This document shows, one piece after another, positions 22,474 to 34,555 of a DNA stretch of 64,000 nucleotides (positions are counted from its first letter, which is position 1; each line of letters begins with the position of its first letter). The notes beneath the pieces were generated by a model. The model was not told the DNA's origin, ran no database searches, and saw nothing but the letters and a program-made list of their open reading frames with translations. A program made the position numbers and the translations under genes. The DNA is taken from contig NC_080539.1 in NCBI RefSeq assembly GCF_028640845.1, positions 162,407,736 through 162,471,735 on the forward strand, in the 5' to 3' direction. Origin of the DNA: Ahaetulla prasina. Lineage: Eukaryota; Chordata; Lepidosauria; Squamata; Colubridae.

Positions 22474-22770
22474 CAGAGGTGGGTTTCAGCAGGTTCTGAC
22501 CAGTTCTGAAGAACTGGTAGCGGAAATTTTGAGATGTTCAGAGAACTGGTAAATACCACCTCTGACTGGCCCTACCCCCATCTATTCTCTGCCTCCCGAG
22601 TCCCAGCTGATTGGGAGGAAATGGGGATTTTGCAGTATCCTTCCCCTGGAGTGGGGAGGGAATGGAGATTTTACAGTATCCTTCCCCTGCCACACCCATC
22701 AAGCCATGCCCACCAAGTCATGCCACACCCACAGAATTGGTAGTAAAAAAAAATTGGAATCCCACCGCTG
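22474..22770 (-). mobile_element. hAT-type MITE, GGTGGGTTTCA family, inverted
   Basis: Begins CAGAGGTGGGTTTCAGCAGG and ends GGAATCCCACCGCTG, the reverse orientation of 50532-50829. Flanks AATCCGAG (22466-22473) and CATCCAAG (22771-22778) agree at 6 of 8, a decayed hAT-type duplication. Confidence 0.85.
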
Positions 22771-22785
22771 CATCCAAGTCATTGT

Positions 22786-23399
22786 TGTTGTGATCTGCCA
22801 GCAGCCTGCGAGCTGGCAATGAAGTCGGACAGCGATGAGACTGGGGAAGAACATGGGCCAGTCCTGGAGACTGGGGAAGGCCGAGATGAGGGCTCTGCAT
22901 TGGAGGCTGAGGTGGGGCCAGGGCCATCAGGGAGTGAGGTGCAGACTCCAGAGCCTCCAGAGGCTGACAGTAGTGAGGCAGAGGAACAGGAGGAGCCTGT
23001 TCCTAATGCATGCTTGAAAATTGCTGCCAGAAGGCAAGAGCAGCTCAAGCAAAGAGGATGACTCAGGAGTACGGCCAAGAGATGATTGGCCCCTCCTGTA
23101 AGGCTTAAAAGACCAGCAACAGTGTTTGGACTCTTTGCCAGAAAACAGCATTGATAGCTTTGTCTTGTTGCATTTGTTTTGTATCAGTGTCTTCTGAACT
23201 TTTGCCAAGAAAGGCCTTTGGCAGTTTGTCTAATTGGACTAAGGTTGGTGATAGGACTGAGAAATTATGTTGGGAGGAATTTGCTTTAATTTAGTTGGAC
23301 TGTGCTGAGAATCCATTAATTCTCAGCTGCTCTAATAAAGTGTGTTTGTTTTTACACTGACTGAGTTTCCTAGTACTTACTTGGGCCTGGGTCACAGCA
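22786..23399 (+). mobile_element. Solo LTR, family A, copy 1
   Basis: 614 bp, TGTTGTGATC...GGGTCACAGCA, flanked by the perfect 5-bp duplication ATTGT (22781-22785 and 23400-23404). It has a TATA-like CTTAAAAGACC near 23102, a polyadenylation signal AATAAA at about 23334 and no internal region, as in a solo LTR formed by recombination. The first 280 bases hold an 80-codon open frame (22819-23061) with DSDE, PGPSGSEVQTPEPPEA and SSEAEEQEEPVPN. Copies 2 and 3 are at 27894-28441 and 49188-49741. Confidence 0.85.
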
Positions 23400-23404
23400 A
23401 TTGT

Positions 23405-24252
23405 TTCTTATTTGCTTTGACTTATTGCTATCATTATTCATGAATGAAATTTTTTTGACTCGTACTTTTACAGTCGGTAGGAAAATAACTTTTGTGTGGG
23501 TTTTGTATGGGAAATTGAAATTGAGCTAACTTCAACATGTTATGCTATAAACTCTTATCCTCTTTCAGCATGTTCCTCAATTCACCTTCTCATTGTAATG
23601 CAAAAATAGGAAGATACTTCTTTAAAGTTATCTGCCCTCTTCAGACAAATACTGAGCACAACTGCTTTCCTCAATAAAAAAAAGGGGGGATAATGACCTT
23701 CTTAATTTAAAGTCGCCATGCTCTTTCACACTGCAGTGTCAGCTGTCTTCTAAATCTGCCTTGCATTCGAAGACAAATACAAAGGCCAAAGAGGTCCGGT
23801 TCTAAGGTCAAGCCATGGCACTGCAATTTACAGTTTTTAATCCAGAAAATAAAATTGAGATTATCATAGTTTTTGGTGAATCACCAAAGGCTTTGCAATG
23901 CACTTTGCATCCTGATTTTGTTGCCTTTCTGGGACTACAAGAAAAGGAATTATCAAGAATCTTGCATCTTCACAATGTCAGTAAATGTGATGGGTGACAA
24001 ATTGGACAAGCTTGTTTCAGTTTGTTTGGTCTTCTTTCATGTATGCAACAGGATGAGGATAAGACATTCTGAAGGTCTTCTTCCTACAGAATGGCCAACT
24101 GCCTTCCTTCTTGATTCTGATTCTTTTGTTTTCATAGCTTCTGATTTCTCAGGTATAAAGAACAAGATTTTGAGATGTAGCCATTTCTGAGTAACTTAAT
24201 GTGCAGTCAGAATCCAAACATTATATATAACGCTTTATTTCTACAAAAAAAA
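23405..24252. other. No gene recognised
   Basis: Nothing supported; short frames near 23815-24190 lack motifs. Confidence 0.4.
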
Positions 24253-24560
24253 GGGTAAAGGTTTCCCCTATCCAGTCATGTCTGACTCGAAGGGGGCATT
24301 GCTCATCTCTGTTTCTTAGCTGTGGGAGTCAGTGTTGTCCAAACACATTTCCATGGCCATATAGGAAGCATGACTACACACAGAAGCACACAGAATGCTG
24401 TTACTTTCCCACCAAAGTGGTACCTATTCATCAACTTGCATTTGCATGCTTTCAAACTGCTAGATGGGCAGATGCTGGAGCAAGTAATGGGAGCTTGCGT
24501 GAAGCTTGGGTCTCTTGCTAGCCGACAAGCTCAACTTCTTAACCACTGAGACATTGCATC
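24253..24560 (-). mobile_element. Old tRNA-derived SINE with Bov-B-like tail
   Basis: The left edge (GGGTAAAGGTTTCCCCT...GTCATGTCTGACTCGAAGG) is the reverse complement of the tail seen in 10575-10921 and 60158-60516. The right edge (CTTAACCACTGAGACATTGC) is a decayed reverse complement of the A-box region. Divergence is higher than in the other two copies. Confidence 0.7.
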
Positions 24561-24870
24561 CCCATTTCTACAAAACAATATAGCATACTATATGTGAATC
24601 TGAATCGGATATATTCAGGGTGACATAAATAGTATTTACTTTTAACTTTAGTTCTGCCTTTTACTCTGTTTTGTTACAGTCTTTTTAGTGCAAGCACCAC
24701 TTGAAAATCTTTTTCCTACTTCTACCCAAATCCAAATATAGTGGATTCAGTTAAGGATGAGTATCTAGTAAGCTTTTATTTACTACATTCTTCCTCCTCT
24801 AAACTATTTCCAGCTTCCCCTTTGGCCTTGCTTTCTGTACGTAATGACCACTAAGGAAACATTATAGCAC

Positions 24871-25332
24871 GAGCAGTGGAATTCGACTGGTTCGGACCAG
24901 ATCACACGTACTGGTAGTGGCGATTCAAAGTGGTCTGCCGAACCGGTAGCACAGTGGAGCTGTTGCAGCCTGTCCCTTTAAGGTAGTCCCCAGGAGGGAG
25001 GGGTCGGGGGGGGACCATAAAGGAAGCAGCAGGTCTGCTGTGAATGGAGGGAGAAAGGTTTGGCTTCTCTCTGACACAGCATTCAATGTGTCTGCTTCTC
25101 ACATCCTTCTAGGGCTCATACACACAGAGCAAACATGAGAAGGAGGCAAGAAACAGCCAGGTTGAATGCTAGAAGACTTGGCCAAACTTTTCTGTCGGTT
25201 CTGTGGGTGTGGCTTACTGGGCGTGGCTTCCTGTGAGTGACGTCAAGTTGGCCATGCCCACTCAGTCACATGACCCCACCACCAAGCCATGCCCACAGAA
25301 CCAGTAGGGAAAAAAATCGAATGTCACCCTTG
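24871..25332. mobile_element. hAT-type element, GTGGAATTCGA family
   Basis: Left end GAGCAGTGGAATTCGACTGG aligns base for base with the CAGGGGTGAAAT-type ends; right end reads AAATCGAATGTCACCCTTG. Flanks TATAGCAC (24863-24870) and TATAGTAC (25333-25340) match at 7 of 8. Subterminal GGTTCTGTGGGTGTGGCTTA and CCACAGAACCAGTAGG blocks link it to 12620-13145 and 16522-17477. Confidence 0.75.
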
Positions 25333-25657
25333 TATAGTACATACATACATCTGTCTGATTGTATAGTTCTCACTTACTCATTCTGCTGGCAGTACATTTG
25401 AATGCTCTTTATATCAATATCTAATATGTGTTGTTCAGTTTGCTGCCCTATCCCTATAATATGTTATTGGGCTCCTTCTCTGATTTGGCACTTAGATAGG
25501 CCCTGGAAAAACATGGGAAAGTTAATCTTGTATCTTTCCTGCTAAGTCTTCCAAACAGGAAACTTCCAATGTATTTGTACAGTTGCTTAGTATCCCTTGG
25601 ATAAAGAAAGCCTGCTGATTCCTTGCCCAACCCCACCCCTTTCCTCCATCTATAGAC

Positions 25658-25807
25658 CAGAGGTCTTCAAACTTGGCACCTTTAAGACTTGTGAACTTCA
25701 ACTTCCAGATTTCTCCAGCCAGCATAACATAGCATAGCATAGCTGGCTGGAGAATTCTGGGAGTTGAAGTCCACAAGTCTTAAAGCTGCCAAGTCTGAAG
25801 ACCTCTG
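25658..25807. mobile_element. Palindromic hAT-type MITE, copy 2
   Basis: Same inverted arms as 9040-9173 (CAGAGGTCTTCAAACTTGG ... CTGAAGACCTCTG), with a loop expanded by CATAG-type repeats (about 25725-25741). ATCTATAG occurs at 25648-25655 and 25808-25815; taken as an 8-bp target duplication it would put the left edge two bases upstream. Confidence 0.8.
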
Positions 25808-25815
25808 ATCTATAG

Positions 25816-26575
25816 CATGATGATTTGGCTATTATCAAAGATCATTACCATTCCATCCTCTAAAAAAGAAATAGAAGCTAGAATGAAGCACTACTCTAAC
25901 TATAGTCATGCAGAGGAGCTATTTAATCAGGCAATGTCCTTTGTTTTCTCCATTTGATTCTAAGTTCCTTCATGTAAGAAAACAAGACTTTAGCAGGTTA
26001 TATAATTGTTTCATCCGACATTGACAATGTTCCATTTAGTTTTTGAATATATCTGTTCCCCAGAAGAGGTCTTTCTCTCACTTTTTCCCACCATTATCAT
26101 AAAACCATAGGAAGGCTGCATTTCAAAAAATATCTCCATGTATTTGGCACCATTTTTACCTTGAAATAACACAAAATACAGATAATACAAAATGTTAGCA
26201 ATTTTTGTTGCAGTTCCATTGCAGCAGCAGGTGATGTTCGAAAGAAAAGAGAAGAAAATTATACTTCCAATCATAACTGCTAATAGTCAGCTACACTTAA
26301 AAAAAAAAGTGACATTTTCTTCTACATTGAGTAATTCAAAGAAATGTCATTTTGAGGACATACAATCTCTTAAGAAGTATTTGTGTACTGGCCTAGGTCT
26401 ACTGTAACTATCCCAACATCAGATATTTCAAATGTTGTAGGTAAGATGCCACTATTATAAACTCCCTTTGAGACAATCCACTGTTTTTAACTGTTTGGAG
26501 TTGCCATGAATATCAAAAGCATGTTATCAAACCATTCAGTGTCTGGGTGGAAGCTAACCCCCCAAGCCATTTTAT
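25816..26575. other. No gene recognised
   Basis: AT-rich with nothing assignable. Confidence 0.4.
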
Positions 26576-27136
26576 ACAGTAGTGGCCAAAATTGTGGAAA
26601 CCTTTTGGGGAAAAGTGTATTTTCTAAAACTAGCTAATAACACCACTTTTTTGGGGAGTAATACCATAAAAGTATATATCAATGGAAAGATAATTTAATC
26701 AAGAATGTAATGCAATAACTTTTATGAAGGATTTGCTATTAGAATAGCAGTTACAGTATAAAGAAGAAAAGTGAAACAGATAGAAAAAATGAGATATACA
26801 AAAAATATCACCATAGAAAAAATGAGATATACAAAAATTATCACCATGTCATTTAATAGTTGGGTAACCTTTAGCATGAATTATGGCCTTATAATGTCTT
26901 CCCATGGAGTGAACCAAGTCTTTTAGTTCTGCAGCTGTTATAATGTGAAACCAAGATTGAAGGATTGCTTCTATTAACTGGGTTTTATTGCTGGGTCGCT
27001 TCTGACTAACAAATTTCTTTAGTTGGCTCCATAGATTTTCAATTGGGTTAGGGTCTGGACCATTCCCAGGCCTTTCCAGCAGTAGAATATGACTATCTTG
27101 AAACTCCCCCCAAAAAGTGGTGTTATTAGTCATCAA
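26576..27136 (-). mobile_element. 3' half of a Tc1-like DNA transposon
   Basis: The left edge CAGTAGTGGCCAAAATTG next to TA is the usual Tc1-like terminus. The interior encodes the end of the transposase on the minus strand. The other terminus is absent, so the element is truncated at about 27136. A direct duplication of AGAAAAAATGAGATATACAA occurs at about 26780 and 26815. Confidence 0.8.
26849..27136 (-). pseudogene. Tc1-like transposase C-terminal fragment
   Basis: Tc1 transposases cut and paste DNA with a DDE catalytic triad. This 95-residue piece has the characteristic NPIENLWSQLKKFV block, which contains the third catalytic acidic residue (E of PIENLW), followed by SNKTQLIEAILQSW and MGRHYKAIIHAKG, the usual C-terminus. 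The helix-turn-helix and the first two aspartates are missing, so it cannot act as an enzyme. The stop codon is intact. Confidence 0.85.
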
Positions 27137-27888
27137 ACCTCAAAAATAAATTATAAATTATTATTATTTTAAATATATTGACCACCCAACTCAGTGGGCT
27201 CATTGCAGTTAATAAGCAGCATAATCTGCCTCATTTGATTCATATAGAATCTTATTTTGGCTATTCTGACTCCTGTCTCTCTTACTATACTATCCCCAGC
27301 AGTCCATTTCTCTAACTACCACATGTCCACCTACCAGATGTCAACAACAAATGCAAATAAAAAATACCATCTGTAACAATAGCCAAATTGATCAACTGCC
27401 CTGATTCCCTATAATAGATGCTCTTATTGTTTTATAAAAGCACACCATCATCCATCACTGTCCTTGATGTAGACCTGTATAGTTGCTCTGGAATCTCTAT
27501 TGCTTCTGCCTCATTGCATTAGTTTTAGCATAATTTGAGCCTGTGGCATTCAAACATCACAACAATTCACATACTTGTTCTTGGAATAATTAGTTCCTGC
27601 GTTTTATCTACTATGATGTCCATCTGCCCCTTCTATTCTGAAACGAGTCAGCCAATGGATAATAGGCCTGTGTTAGCCAAGGAGACAAACTATTCTCCTA
27701 ATCTACTCTAGGTGTTTCATTTCCTTGAATCTCTTCTGGCAACTAAAAAACCAAGAATAATGGATTGCTTGGCAAATCAGTTTTGAAGTGAAGCACCCAT
27801 CTGAATTTTTGTAAAGATGTAAAGGATAAGGTTAGATTTTTAGAATGATACTGCTCTTGTGATTCCTACACCTTGAAATAAGAAGAAT
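27137..27888. other. No gene recognised
   Basis: Nothing supported. Confidence 0.4.
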
Positions 27889-27893
27889 GGTTA

Positions 27894-28441
27894 TGTTGTG
27901 ACCCAGGCCCAAGTAGGTAGTAACAAACTTAGTCCGTGGAAAAACAAACTTTATTCAAAGAGCTGGGAATTACTTCATTCCCAGCGTCATTCAACTCAAA
28001 GTAAAACAAATGCCTCCCAACTCAAATTCCTCAGTTATCTCACAAACCTTAGTACAATTAGGCCCTTCTGGGCAAATGTCCAAAAGCCACAAAAACAAAG
28101 ACATACACAAAGCAGAGGACGAAGCAGAAGACGCAGCTACAACATTGTTTTCTGGCAAAGCTGAAACACAGGTGCTAGTCTGTTTTAAGCCTTATGAAAG
28201 GGGCCAATCATCTCTTGGCCCTAATCCCAAATTGTCCTCTTTGCTTGAGCTGCTCTTGCCTTCTGGCAGCTCTTCTCATGTGTGCATTAGAACAGGCTCC
28301 TCCTGTTCCTCTGCCTCACTACTATCAGTCTCTGGAGGCTCTGGAGCCCACACCTCACTTCCTGATGGCCCTGGCCTCACCTCAGCCTCATCGCTGTCTG
28401 ACTCCGTTGCCAGCTCCATAGGCTGCTGACGGACCACAACA
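27894..28441 (-). mobile_element. Solo LTR, family A, copy 2
   Basis: 548 bp with plus-strand ends TGTTGTGACCC and GACCACAACA (7-bp perfect terminal inverted repeat TGTTGTG/CACAACA) and a perfect 5-bp duplication GGTTA (27889-27893, 28442-28446). Minus-strand reading begins VVVRQQP and contains ESDSDEAE and DSSEAEEQEEPV, matching copy 1 with one stop. Confidence 0.9.
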
Positions 28442-28736
28442 GGTTACTAGCACGTCTGTTATAACCACACTTTTTTTAATAATTGAAAACCTGATTCTAC
28501 AGTACAAGAAATTAGCTTAAAGAGCAATGATAGTAAGAGCGCATAAAACATTTTGAGGAAGACTTCCCAAGGTGTCCACCCAATTGATTGCCTATTAGTT
28601 ATAATGCTTGTGTCTTTTGGAAGATCCTTTCTTAGTCTTAGTTTAGAGATCCTTTCTTAGTCTTCTGACTGGTTATGTGCATGCAAGAATTCCTGTCTCC
28701 AGATTCCATATTGGACTTTTTGGCTTCCCTCTGTTG

Positions 28737-28994
28737 CAGGGATGCTATTCAGCAGGTTCTGACAGGTTCTGGAGATCTGGTAGCGGAAATTTTGAGCAGT
28801 TTGGAGAACCGGCAAATGCCACCTCTGGCTGGCCCCAGAGTGGGGTGGGAATGGAGATTTTGCAATATCCTTCCCCCAGGAGTGGGGAGGGAATGGGGAT
28901 TTTGCAGTATCCTTCCCCAGCCACACCCACCAAGCCACACCCACCAAGCTACACCCACAGAACTGGTAGTAAAAAAAATTGAATTCCACGACTG
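28737..28994 (-). mobile_element. hAT-type MITE, GGTGGGTTTCA family, inverted
   Basis: 258 bp with a perfect 8-bp duplication CTCTGTTG (28729-28736 and 28995-29002). Body and subterminal GGTTCTGGAGATCTGGTAGC/CCACAGAACTGGTAGT motifs match 50532-50829 in reverse. The termini have drifted from the CAGTGGTGGG consensus. Confidence 0.85.
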
Positions 28995-29129
28995 CTCTGT
29001 TGGCAGATAATCTGTAACAAATTCTTCCTTAAGGGGTGGGGGGGAAAAATCATTCATGAGTGTTTTTAGAAGACGTTATCAATTTTGGACTTGCCAAAAT
29101 ATAAAGAAAAACCTGGATTGCTTTGATGT

Positions 29130-29234
29130 GTTGAAACCTGTATGACTGTAACTCCTTGTGTATCTAATCACACTTGGCCAATAAAAATATTCTGTTCTAT
29201 TCTATTCTGTTCTGTTCTGTTCTGTTCTGTTCTA
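29130..29234 (+). mobile_element. AATAG-tailed LINE 3' end with TTCTG array
   Basis: Short 3' end (CTCCTTGTGTATCTAATCAC, ACTTGGCCAATAAAA) identical in type to the reverse complement of 30690-30730, running directly into TTCTA/TTCTG pentamers. It is an example of a LINE tail growing into a microsatellite. Confidence 0.8.
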
Positions 29235-30508
29235 CCGTATGTGATGCCTACCTCTGATGTGACGCCCACCATTTATGCCATTCTAACCCAGGGATCCACA
29301 TTAGGTTTGTCCTTCTCTCTCATTATGTCCCTTTCCCACTAAATGATTTACATTGCTTCCCATTTTATTGCATTGGGAGAGAAGAACGCAGCTAAAACCA
29401 GAACTTACATTACAAAGTGATAAAATTAATTTCCATGGAGAAAAACCATTTTGAACCATTCAAATGATAGTCTTGGGAGATAGTGGGTAAAATGACAGAT
29501 TCTAACTGGCTGGACTGCTCTGTGTCAAGTTAAACGACTGAGTAAAGTTATTATACTGAGCAGAAATGCCCCTATTAGTCTAATTCAGTCTATGTCAGTA
29601 CTGGAGGTTTTCACATATTATTCCAATCCATTAATTTTTTAATCATATTCTTTTTTAAAAAAAAAAGTCATACAGAGCCTTGTCTAATATAGAGATTTTG
29701 CATGCATGTTTCTTCATCTTTCATTGATTTATTATATGTGTATCTCATCTTTCTAATATTCAAGGTCACTCATAGCAATTAATAAAAATAAAACAGGAAT
29801 TAAAAGCAAGAGGAAAAAATGAAATTGTCATAAAAAAAATAAACGAACTATTGCTGTATGGGTACAGTTCCCTGTTCAGCACTATCTGATTATATGAAGT
29901 TTCCTTCCCTACCATTAATACCATAGTGGGCAATCCACAGCTGATCTGCAGATCCCTCAGATCCAGTTTTCTAGTCACTTGGAATCAGTTAAACCTAGTG
30001 ATGAAGTGCCAAAAACTAGAACTTTAATCTTCTCTGATTATCAATGGAGAGCAAAAAGGAGAAAGTCCACTACACATTCAGGTTCAAAGTTCAAAAGGCA
30101 AAAAACAAAAACTAAACTAAAGTATTGGTGACTCACCAAAAATGTTTGTAAAACACTTAGAAAGTGATGGCCAAATGCATTTCTGGAGGAGCGCAGGCTC
30201 TATCTTGGGTGTCATACAAGACAAGACTTCACCCCATGTGCCAGATCCTTGAAGCTCCTCAAAAAGGAGGTTTCTTCTGCTGATCTAAAGAATTGGACAG
30301 CTGCATGGAAGAAGAGTCCTCCCTTGGACAATCAAACCTTAACAAAACAGAGTTTTAAAGTCAGTACCACACTTAACTTGTGCCCAGTAGACAACTGGTA
30401 GGATAGATCCATCAGATATTGAGGTCAGGTTATTTTATTCAGTCCTCCACTTCTGCAGAAATTTACGCAGCCACCAGGGATGATCTGATTGTGACAACAG
30501 AATTTTTA
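29235..30508. other. No gene recognised
   Basis: Nothing supported. Confidence 0.4.
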
Positions 30509-30672
30509 TTTTATTTTATTTTATTTATTTTCATCAAGCATGTATTTTATGACAGATACAAGTGTACACATAATTATAACACATGTGAAGGGTATGAATA
30601 AAAGAAAACATTAGGACAGGGATGGTAGGCAAACTGGTGCGCTTATGCACGCCCCTTAGGAATGGGGTGAGC
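30509..30672 (-). mobile_element. 3' end of CR1/L2-group LINE (TTTTA tail)
   Basis: Reverse complement of the 3' end at 11137-11527: GTGCGCTTATGCACGCCCCT and AGGAATGGGGTGAG are shared. A TTTTA-rich run at the left (30509-30530) is the reverse complement of its tail. It is abutted at 30673 by the next LINE. Confidence 0.75.
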
Positions 30673-32640
30673 TCTACAGAATAGAATAGAATAGAATAGA
30701 ATTTTATTGGCCAAGTGTGATTGGACACACAAGGAATTTGTCTTGGTGCATATGCTCTCAGTGTACATAAAAGAAAAGATACGTTCATCAAGGTACAACA
30801 TTAACAACACAATTGATGATCAATATATCAATATAAATCATAAGGATTGCCAGCAACAAGTTATAGTCATACAGTCATAAGTGGAAAGAGATTGGTGATG
30901 GGAACTATGAAACGATTAATAGTAGTGCAGATTCAGTAAATAGTCTGACAGTGTTGAGGGAATTATTTGTTTAGCAGAGTGATGGCCTTCGGGAAAAAAC
31001 TGTTCTTGTGTCTAGTTGTTCTGGTGTGCAGTGCTCTATAGCGTCGTTTTGAGGGTAGGAGTTGAAACAGTTTATGTCCAGGATGCTAGGGATCTGCAAA
31101 TATTTTCACGGCTCTCTTCTTGATTCGTGCAGTATACAGGTCCTCAATGGAAGGCAAGTTGGTAGCAATTATTTTTTCTGCAGTTCTAATTATCCTCTGA
31201 AGTCTGTGTTTTTCATGTTGGGTTGCAGAACCGAACCAGACAGTTATAGAGGTGCAAATGACAGACTCAATAATTCCTCTGTAGAATTGGATCAGCAGCT
31301 CCTTGGGCAGTTTGAGCTTACTGAGTTGGCGCAGAAAGAACATTCTTTGTTGTCCTTTTTAATGATGTTTTGATGTTAGCTGTCCATTTGAGATCTTGCG
31401 ATATGATAGAACCCAGAAATTTGAAGGTTTCTACTGTTGATACTGTGTTGTCAAGTATTGTGAGAGGTGGAAGTATGGAAGGGTTTTTCCTAAAGTCTAC
31501 CACCATTTCTACGGTTTTGAGTGTGTTCAGTTCCAGATTGTTTTGGTTGCACCACAAGGCTAGTCGTTCGACCTCTCGCCTATATGCGGATTCGTCATTG
31601 TCTCGAATGAGACCAATCACTGTTGTGTCATCTGCGAACTTCAGTAGCTTAACAAATGGATCATTGGAGATGCAGTCATTGGTATACAGAGAGAAGAGAA
31701 GTGGGGAGAGCACACAGCCTTGCGGGGCCCCTGTGCTAATTGTACAGGTATTTGATGTGATCTTGCTTAGCTTCACCTGCTGCTTCCTGTTTGTTAGGAA
31801 GCTTGTGATCCACTTACAAGTCTGTTCCGGTACCTGTAGCTGGTTTAGCTTAGTTAGAAGAATGTCTGGAATGATGGTATTGAATGCTGAACTAAAGTCT
31901 ACAAAAGGACCCTTGCATAGGTCTTTGGAGACTCAAGATGTTGTAGGATGTAGTGCAGAGCCATATTAACAGCATCATCTGTTGATCTATTTGCTCGGTA
32001 TGCAAATTGCAAGGGGTCTAAAAGCGGATTCGTGATGGTTTTCAGGTAGGAAAGCACTAGCCTTTCAAAGGTTTTCATGACTACAGATGTTAGAGCAACT
32101 GGTCTGTAGTCATTCAGTTCCTTGATGGTGGGCTTCTTCGGCACTGGGATGATGGTAGAGCGTTTGAAGCAAGAAGGAACATAGCACATCTCTAGTGATT
32201 TATTGAAAATATGGGTGAAGATGGGGGCCAATTGGTCAGCACAGACTTTTAAGCAAGAAGGAGTTATCTTGTCTGGGCCTGGAGCTTTTCCTGGCTTTTG
32301 TCTGTGAAATAGGTCCTGCACTTCCTTTTCTGTGATCACTAGGGGTTGTGAACCCAATGAAATGGGGTCAGTTGTAGGAGGCTTGGCTGTTGTTGCTGTG
32401 TCTGAGATGGGGGTTGTGGAGATAGGTGGCTGTAGTTTCCTTTCAAACCTGCAGTAAAACTCATTCAGGTCATCTGCCAGTTGTTGATTACCTTCAGCCT
32501 GGGAAGGAGGTTTGCCATAGCCGGTGATATTTTTAAGAGTTTTCCACATGTTTGCTGGTTCATTTGCTGAAAATTGATTCTTTAGCTTTTCAGAGTAGCT
32601 TCAGTAGACAGTCTAAGGTTAAAGATTTGGGGAAGAAACA
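30673..32640 (-). mobile_element. L2/CR1-group LINE with AATAG tail
   Basis: About 2 kb in minus orientation: RT domain, C-terminal domain, 3' UTR, then the tail ACTTGGCCAATAAAATTC followed by TATTC units (AATAG on plus, 30675-30702). The 5' part of the element, including the endonuclease, is missing. A nearly identical 3' segment at 37319-37828 shows recent copying of this lineage. Confidence 0.85.
31086..32549 (-). pseudogene. L2/CR1-group LINE reverse transcriptase
   Basis: In order on the minus strand: thumb-proximal linker (LADDLNEFYCRFERKL), fingers (RQKPGKAPGPDKITPSCLK), RT motif NDYRPVALTSVVMK and QFAYRANRSTDDAV (31899-32549), then after a frame break APQGCVLSPLLFSLYTND and the catalytic FADDTTVIGLI (31318-31776), then LSKLKLPKELLIQFYRGI and IKKRAVKIFADP (31086-31343). 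The enzyme would perform target-primed reverse transcription. At least two frame breaks interrupt it. L2 versus CR1 placement is from motif style only. Confidence 0.8.
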
Positions 32641-32734
32641 TGTTGTGACCCAGGCCCCCAGACTTGGCCTCCTGGAGGAGGATGAATCAGAGAATGAGTA
32701 GGAGGAGCTGGCAGGTGATGCAGCACAGAGAGAT
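32641..32734 (-). mobile_element. LTR fragment
   Basis: TGTTGTGACCCAGGCCCCCA matches the terminus of the family A solo LTRs, followed by GAGGAGGATGAATCAGAGAA and related sequence; it stops after about 90 bp. It sits between two LINE fragments and has no visible partner end. Confidence 0.5.
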
Positions 32735-33340
32735 TGGTCTGTAATTTTCAACTAAGCTGGGGTTTCCTTTTTTGAAGATTGGGATGACTGTGGCTAGTGA
32801 CCAAAGTTTGGGAAGGGAACTGGTCATGAAAGCTTTATTGAAGATTATGCTTAGGGGTTCTGCTATATTAGTGGAAAGTTTTTTTTAAGAAGTATGCACA
32901 TAGTCCATCAGGTCCAATAGATAGCGATCGTTTCAAGTTATGAAGAGCTTTTCCAACATTATCTTCTGTGAAATCTATATGTGTTAAGTCATCATACTCA
33001 TTGCTGGTACGATTTGGGAATGTTGGATATGTGTCATCGCTGTTAACAAAAACTGAGCCAAATAATATGTTGAAGAGGTTTGCTTTAACTGTTTCGTCAT
33101 TGCATTCTTTGCCGTTAGAATATTTTAGTGGTGGGATGGATCTTGAGTCTTTAAGTTTATTCTTCACAAAATTATAAAAGGCACAATTGGAATTTGTGCG
33201 CAGAAGGTCCTCTTCTTGCTTGGTGTGGTAATTGGTGCATTCAGTTTTTATTTGGTTGCATATATTTCTGTACCAGTTTTTGAAATTTGCTACATAGCCT
33301 TTTTTGTTTCTTCTCCAGAGGGATTTTTTTTTTAATTGAA
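32735..33340 (-). pseudogene. LINE RT N-terminal fragment (CR1/Jockey group)
   Basis: Minus-strand frame (32868-33167) with SIPPLKYSNGKECNDETVKA, FTEDNVGKALHNLKRSLSIG and PDGLCAYFLK, the linker and first RT fingers motif of a CR1/Jockey-group ORF2. Upstream sequence to about 33330 continues in broken frames. The catalytic part is absent. It may belong to the same family as the 3' ends at 11137 and 56444, but I cannot join them. Confidence 0.6.
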
Positions 33341-34555
33341 GCTTTTTTATTGATATGGGTAGTTTGCTTTTATATATATAATGCCATTTGAAATTTGACG
33401 CATTTCAAATGGCACTTTTGAATTCCTGCAGTGTCCTGGAATTAAAATGAAGAAGCTTTAAGCTGGAGGAACCTGCCTTGGCTGTTGATTTGACTATCTT
33501 GGTCAGACTGCAGCCTGAAAGAAAGGGAGGTCAACCAGATTCCACATCTCCCACTTCTAGTTACTATTTCAGTGTTGGTTCTCAAGTCAGGTACATTTCC
33601 CACTGTTCCCATCTCCTTAACTTGTTCCAAAGCATTAGCTGAGAATTTAATACAACCAGCAGCTTTTGGTCACCCCTTCCCCATTGCTCCTAGCTCTCTC
33701 TAGGTTGCACATAAAGCCAGCATCGTCAAAGTTGGAAATGAAGAAAGCTGTAGTCAAAACACCAAGAGTGATGCAAGTTATAGCAAGACTCTTCTTATGC
33801 CTAACCAAATGATTAAAAAAAACACATTCTTAATGTATGTATTTGAGAAGAATCCATTTATTTTATTTTTAAAGTGGGTAGAAAATGAGCTTCCAATATT
33901 TATCAGATCCATGTAAAATTACAAATTATTTCACTCATTTATATAGACTTGGTTCTTTAATCAAAGAAAATTTATAATAGGCTTTTATTTAAAACAAACT
34001 TTTGGCACCAATTTGTTCTTTATCTCTGTAATATCTATACCATTTGGGACTCCTTTTCATTTCCAAAGACTTATTTTTTTAAAAAAATATGTGTTGTGGC
34101 CTTTATATATTTTTATTTTAAAAATGACAGGAAGTTTAGCTCACCTTTTAATAAGAAATTGTAGACTCCATAGATTCTTTGTAATCAATAACTTTTCCCC
34201 CCACAAAGTGGACATGGTTAATTTATGAGGGAGTTGTCAAGGTAACACTGAATAAAGACTTAGAGTTGGCTTCCTAAAAAAGGGAAATAATTTATTATTT
34301 ATTTATATGAAAAAATAGCTATTGAAAATAAAGCAATCTTTATTCATTAAAGATATTCCAATAATAACTCATAGCTATGGTGTACAATGATTAGGAATAT
34401 TTACATCATATTTTTCTTTGATTGTAGAACTAAATAAGGCATTAAAACAATCTGGATCAAAGTCTGTGCCTAGATCCTAAAAACCAAATCTAATTGTCAT
34501 CTGCAAAGCCTTTAAATTATCAAAAGAGATGGATCCAAATTATTGACCAAATAGA
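33341..34555. other. No gene recognised
   Basis: Strongly AT-rich. A small perfect-arm hairpin (GCCATTTGAAAT/ATTTCAAATGGC, about 33383-33413) is the only structure I see. Confidence 0.45.

Noticed and set aside
22819..23061. 80-codon acidic frame as a host gene
   Set aside because: It lies inside a solo LTR with a perfect 5-bp duplication and has two more genomic copies in the window; it is reported only as an LTR-associated frame.
33383..33413. Small perfect-arm hairpin as a terminator or regulatory site
   Set aside because: Isolated 12-bp arms in AT-rich eukaryotic DNA, with no gene upstream.
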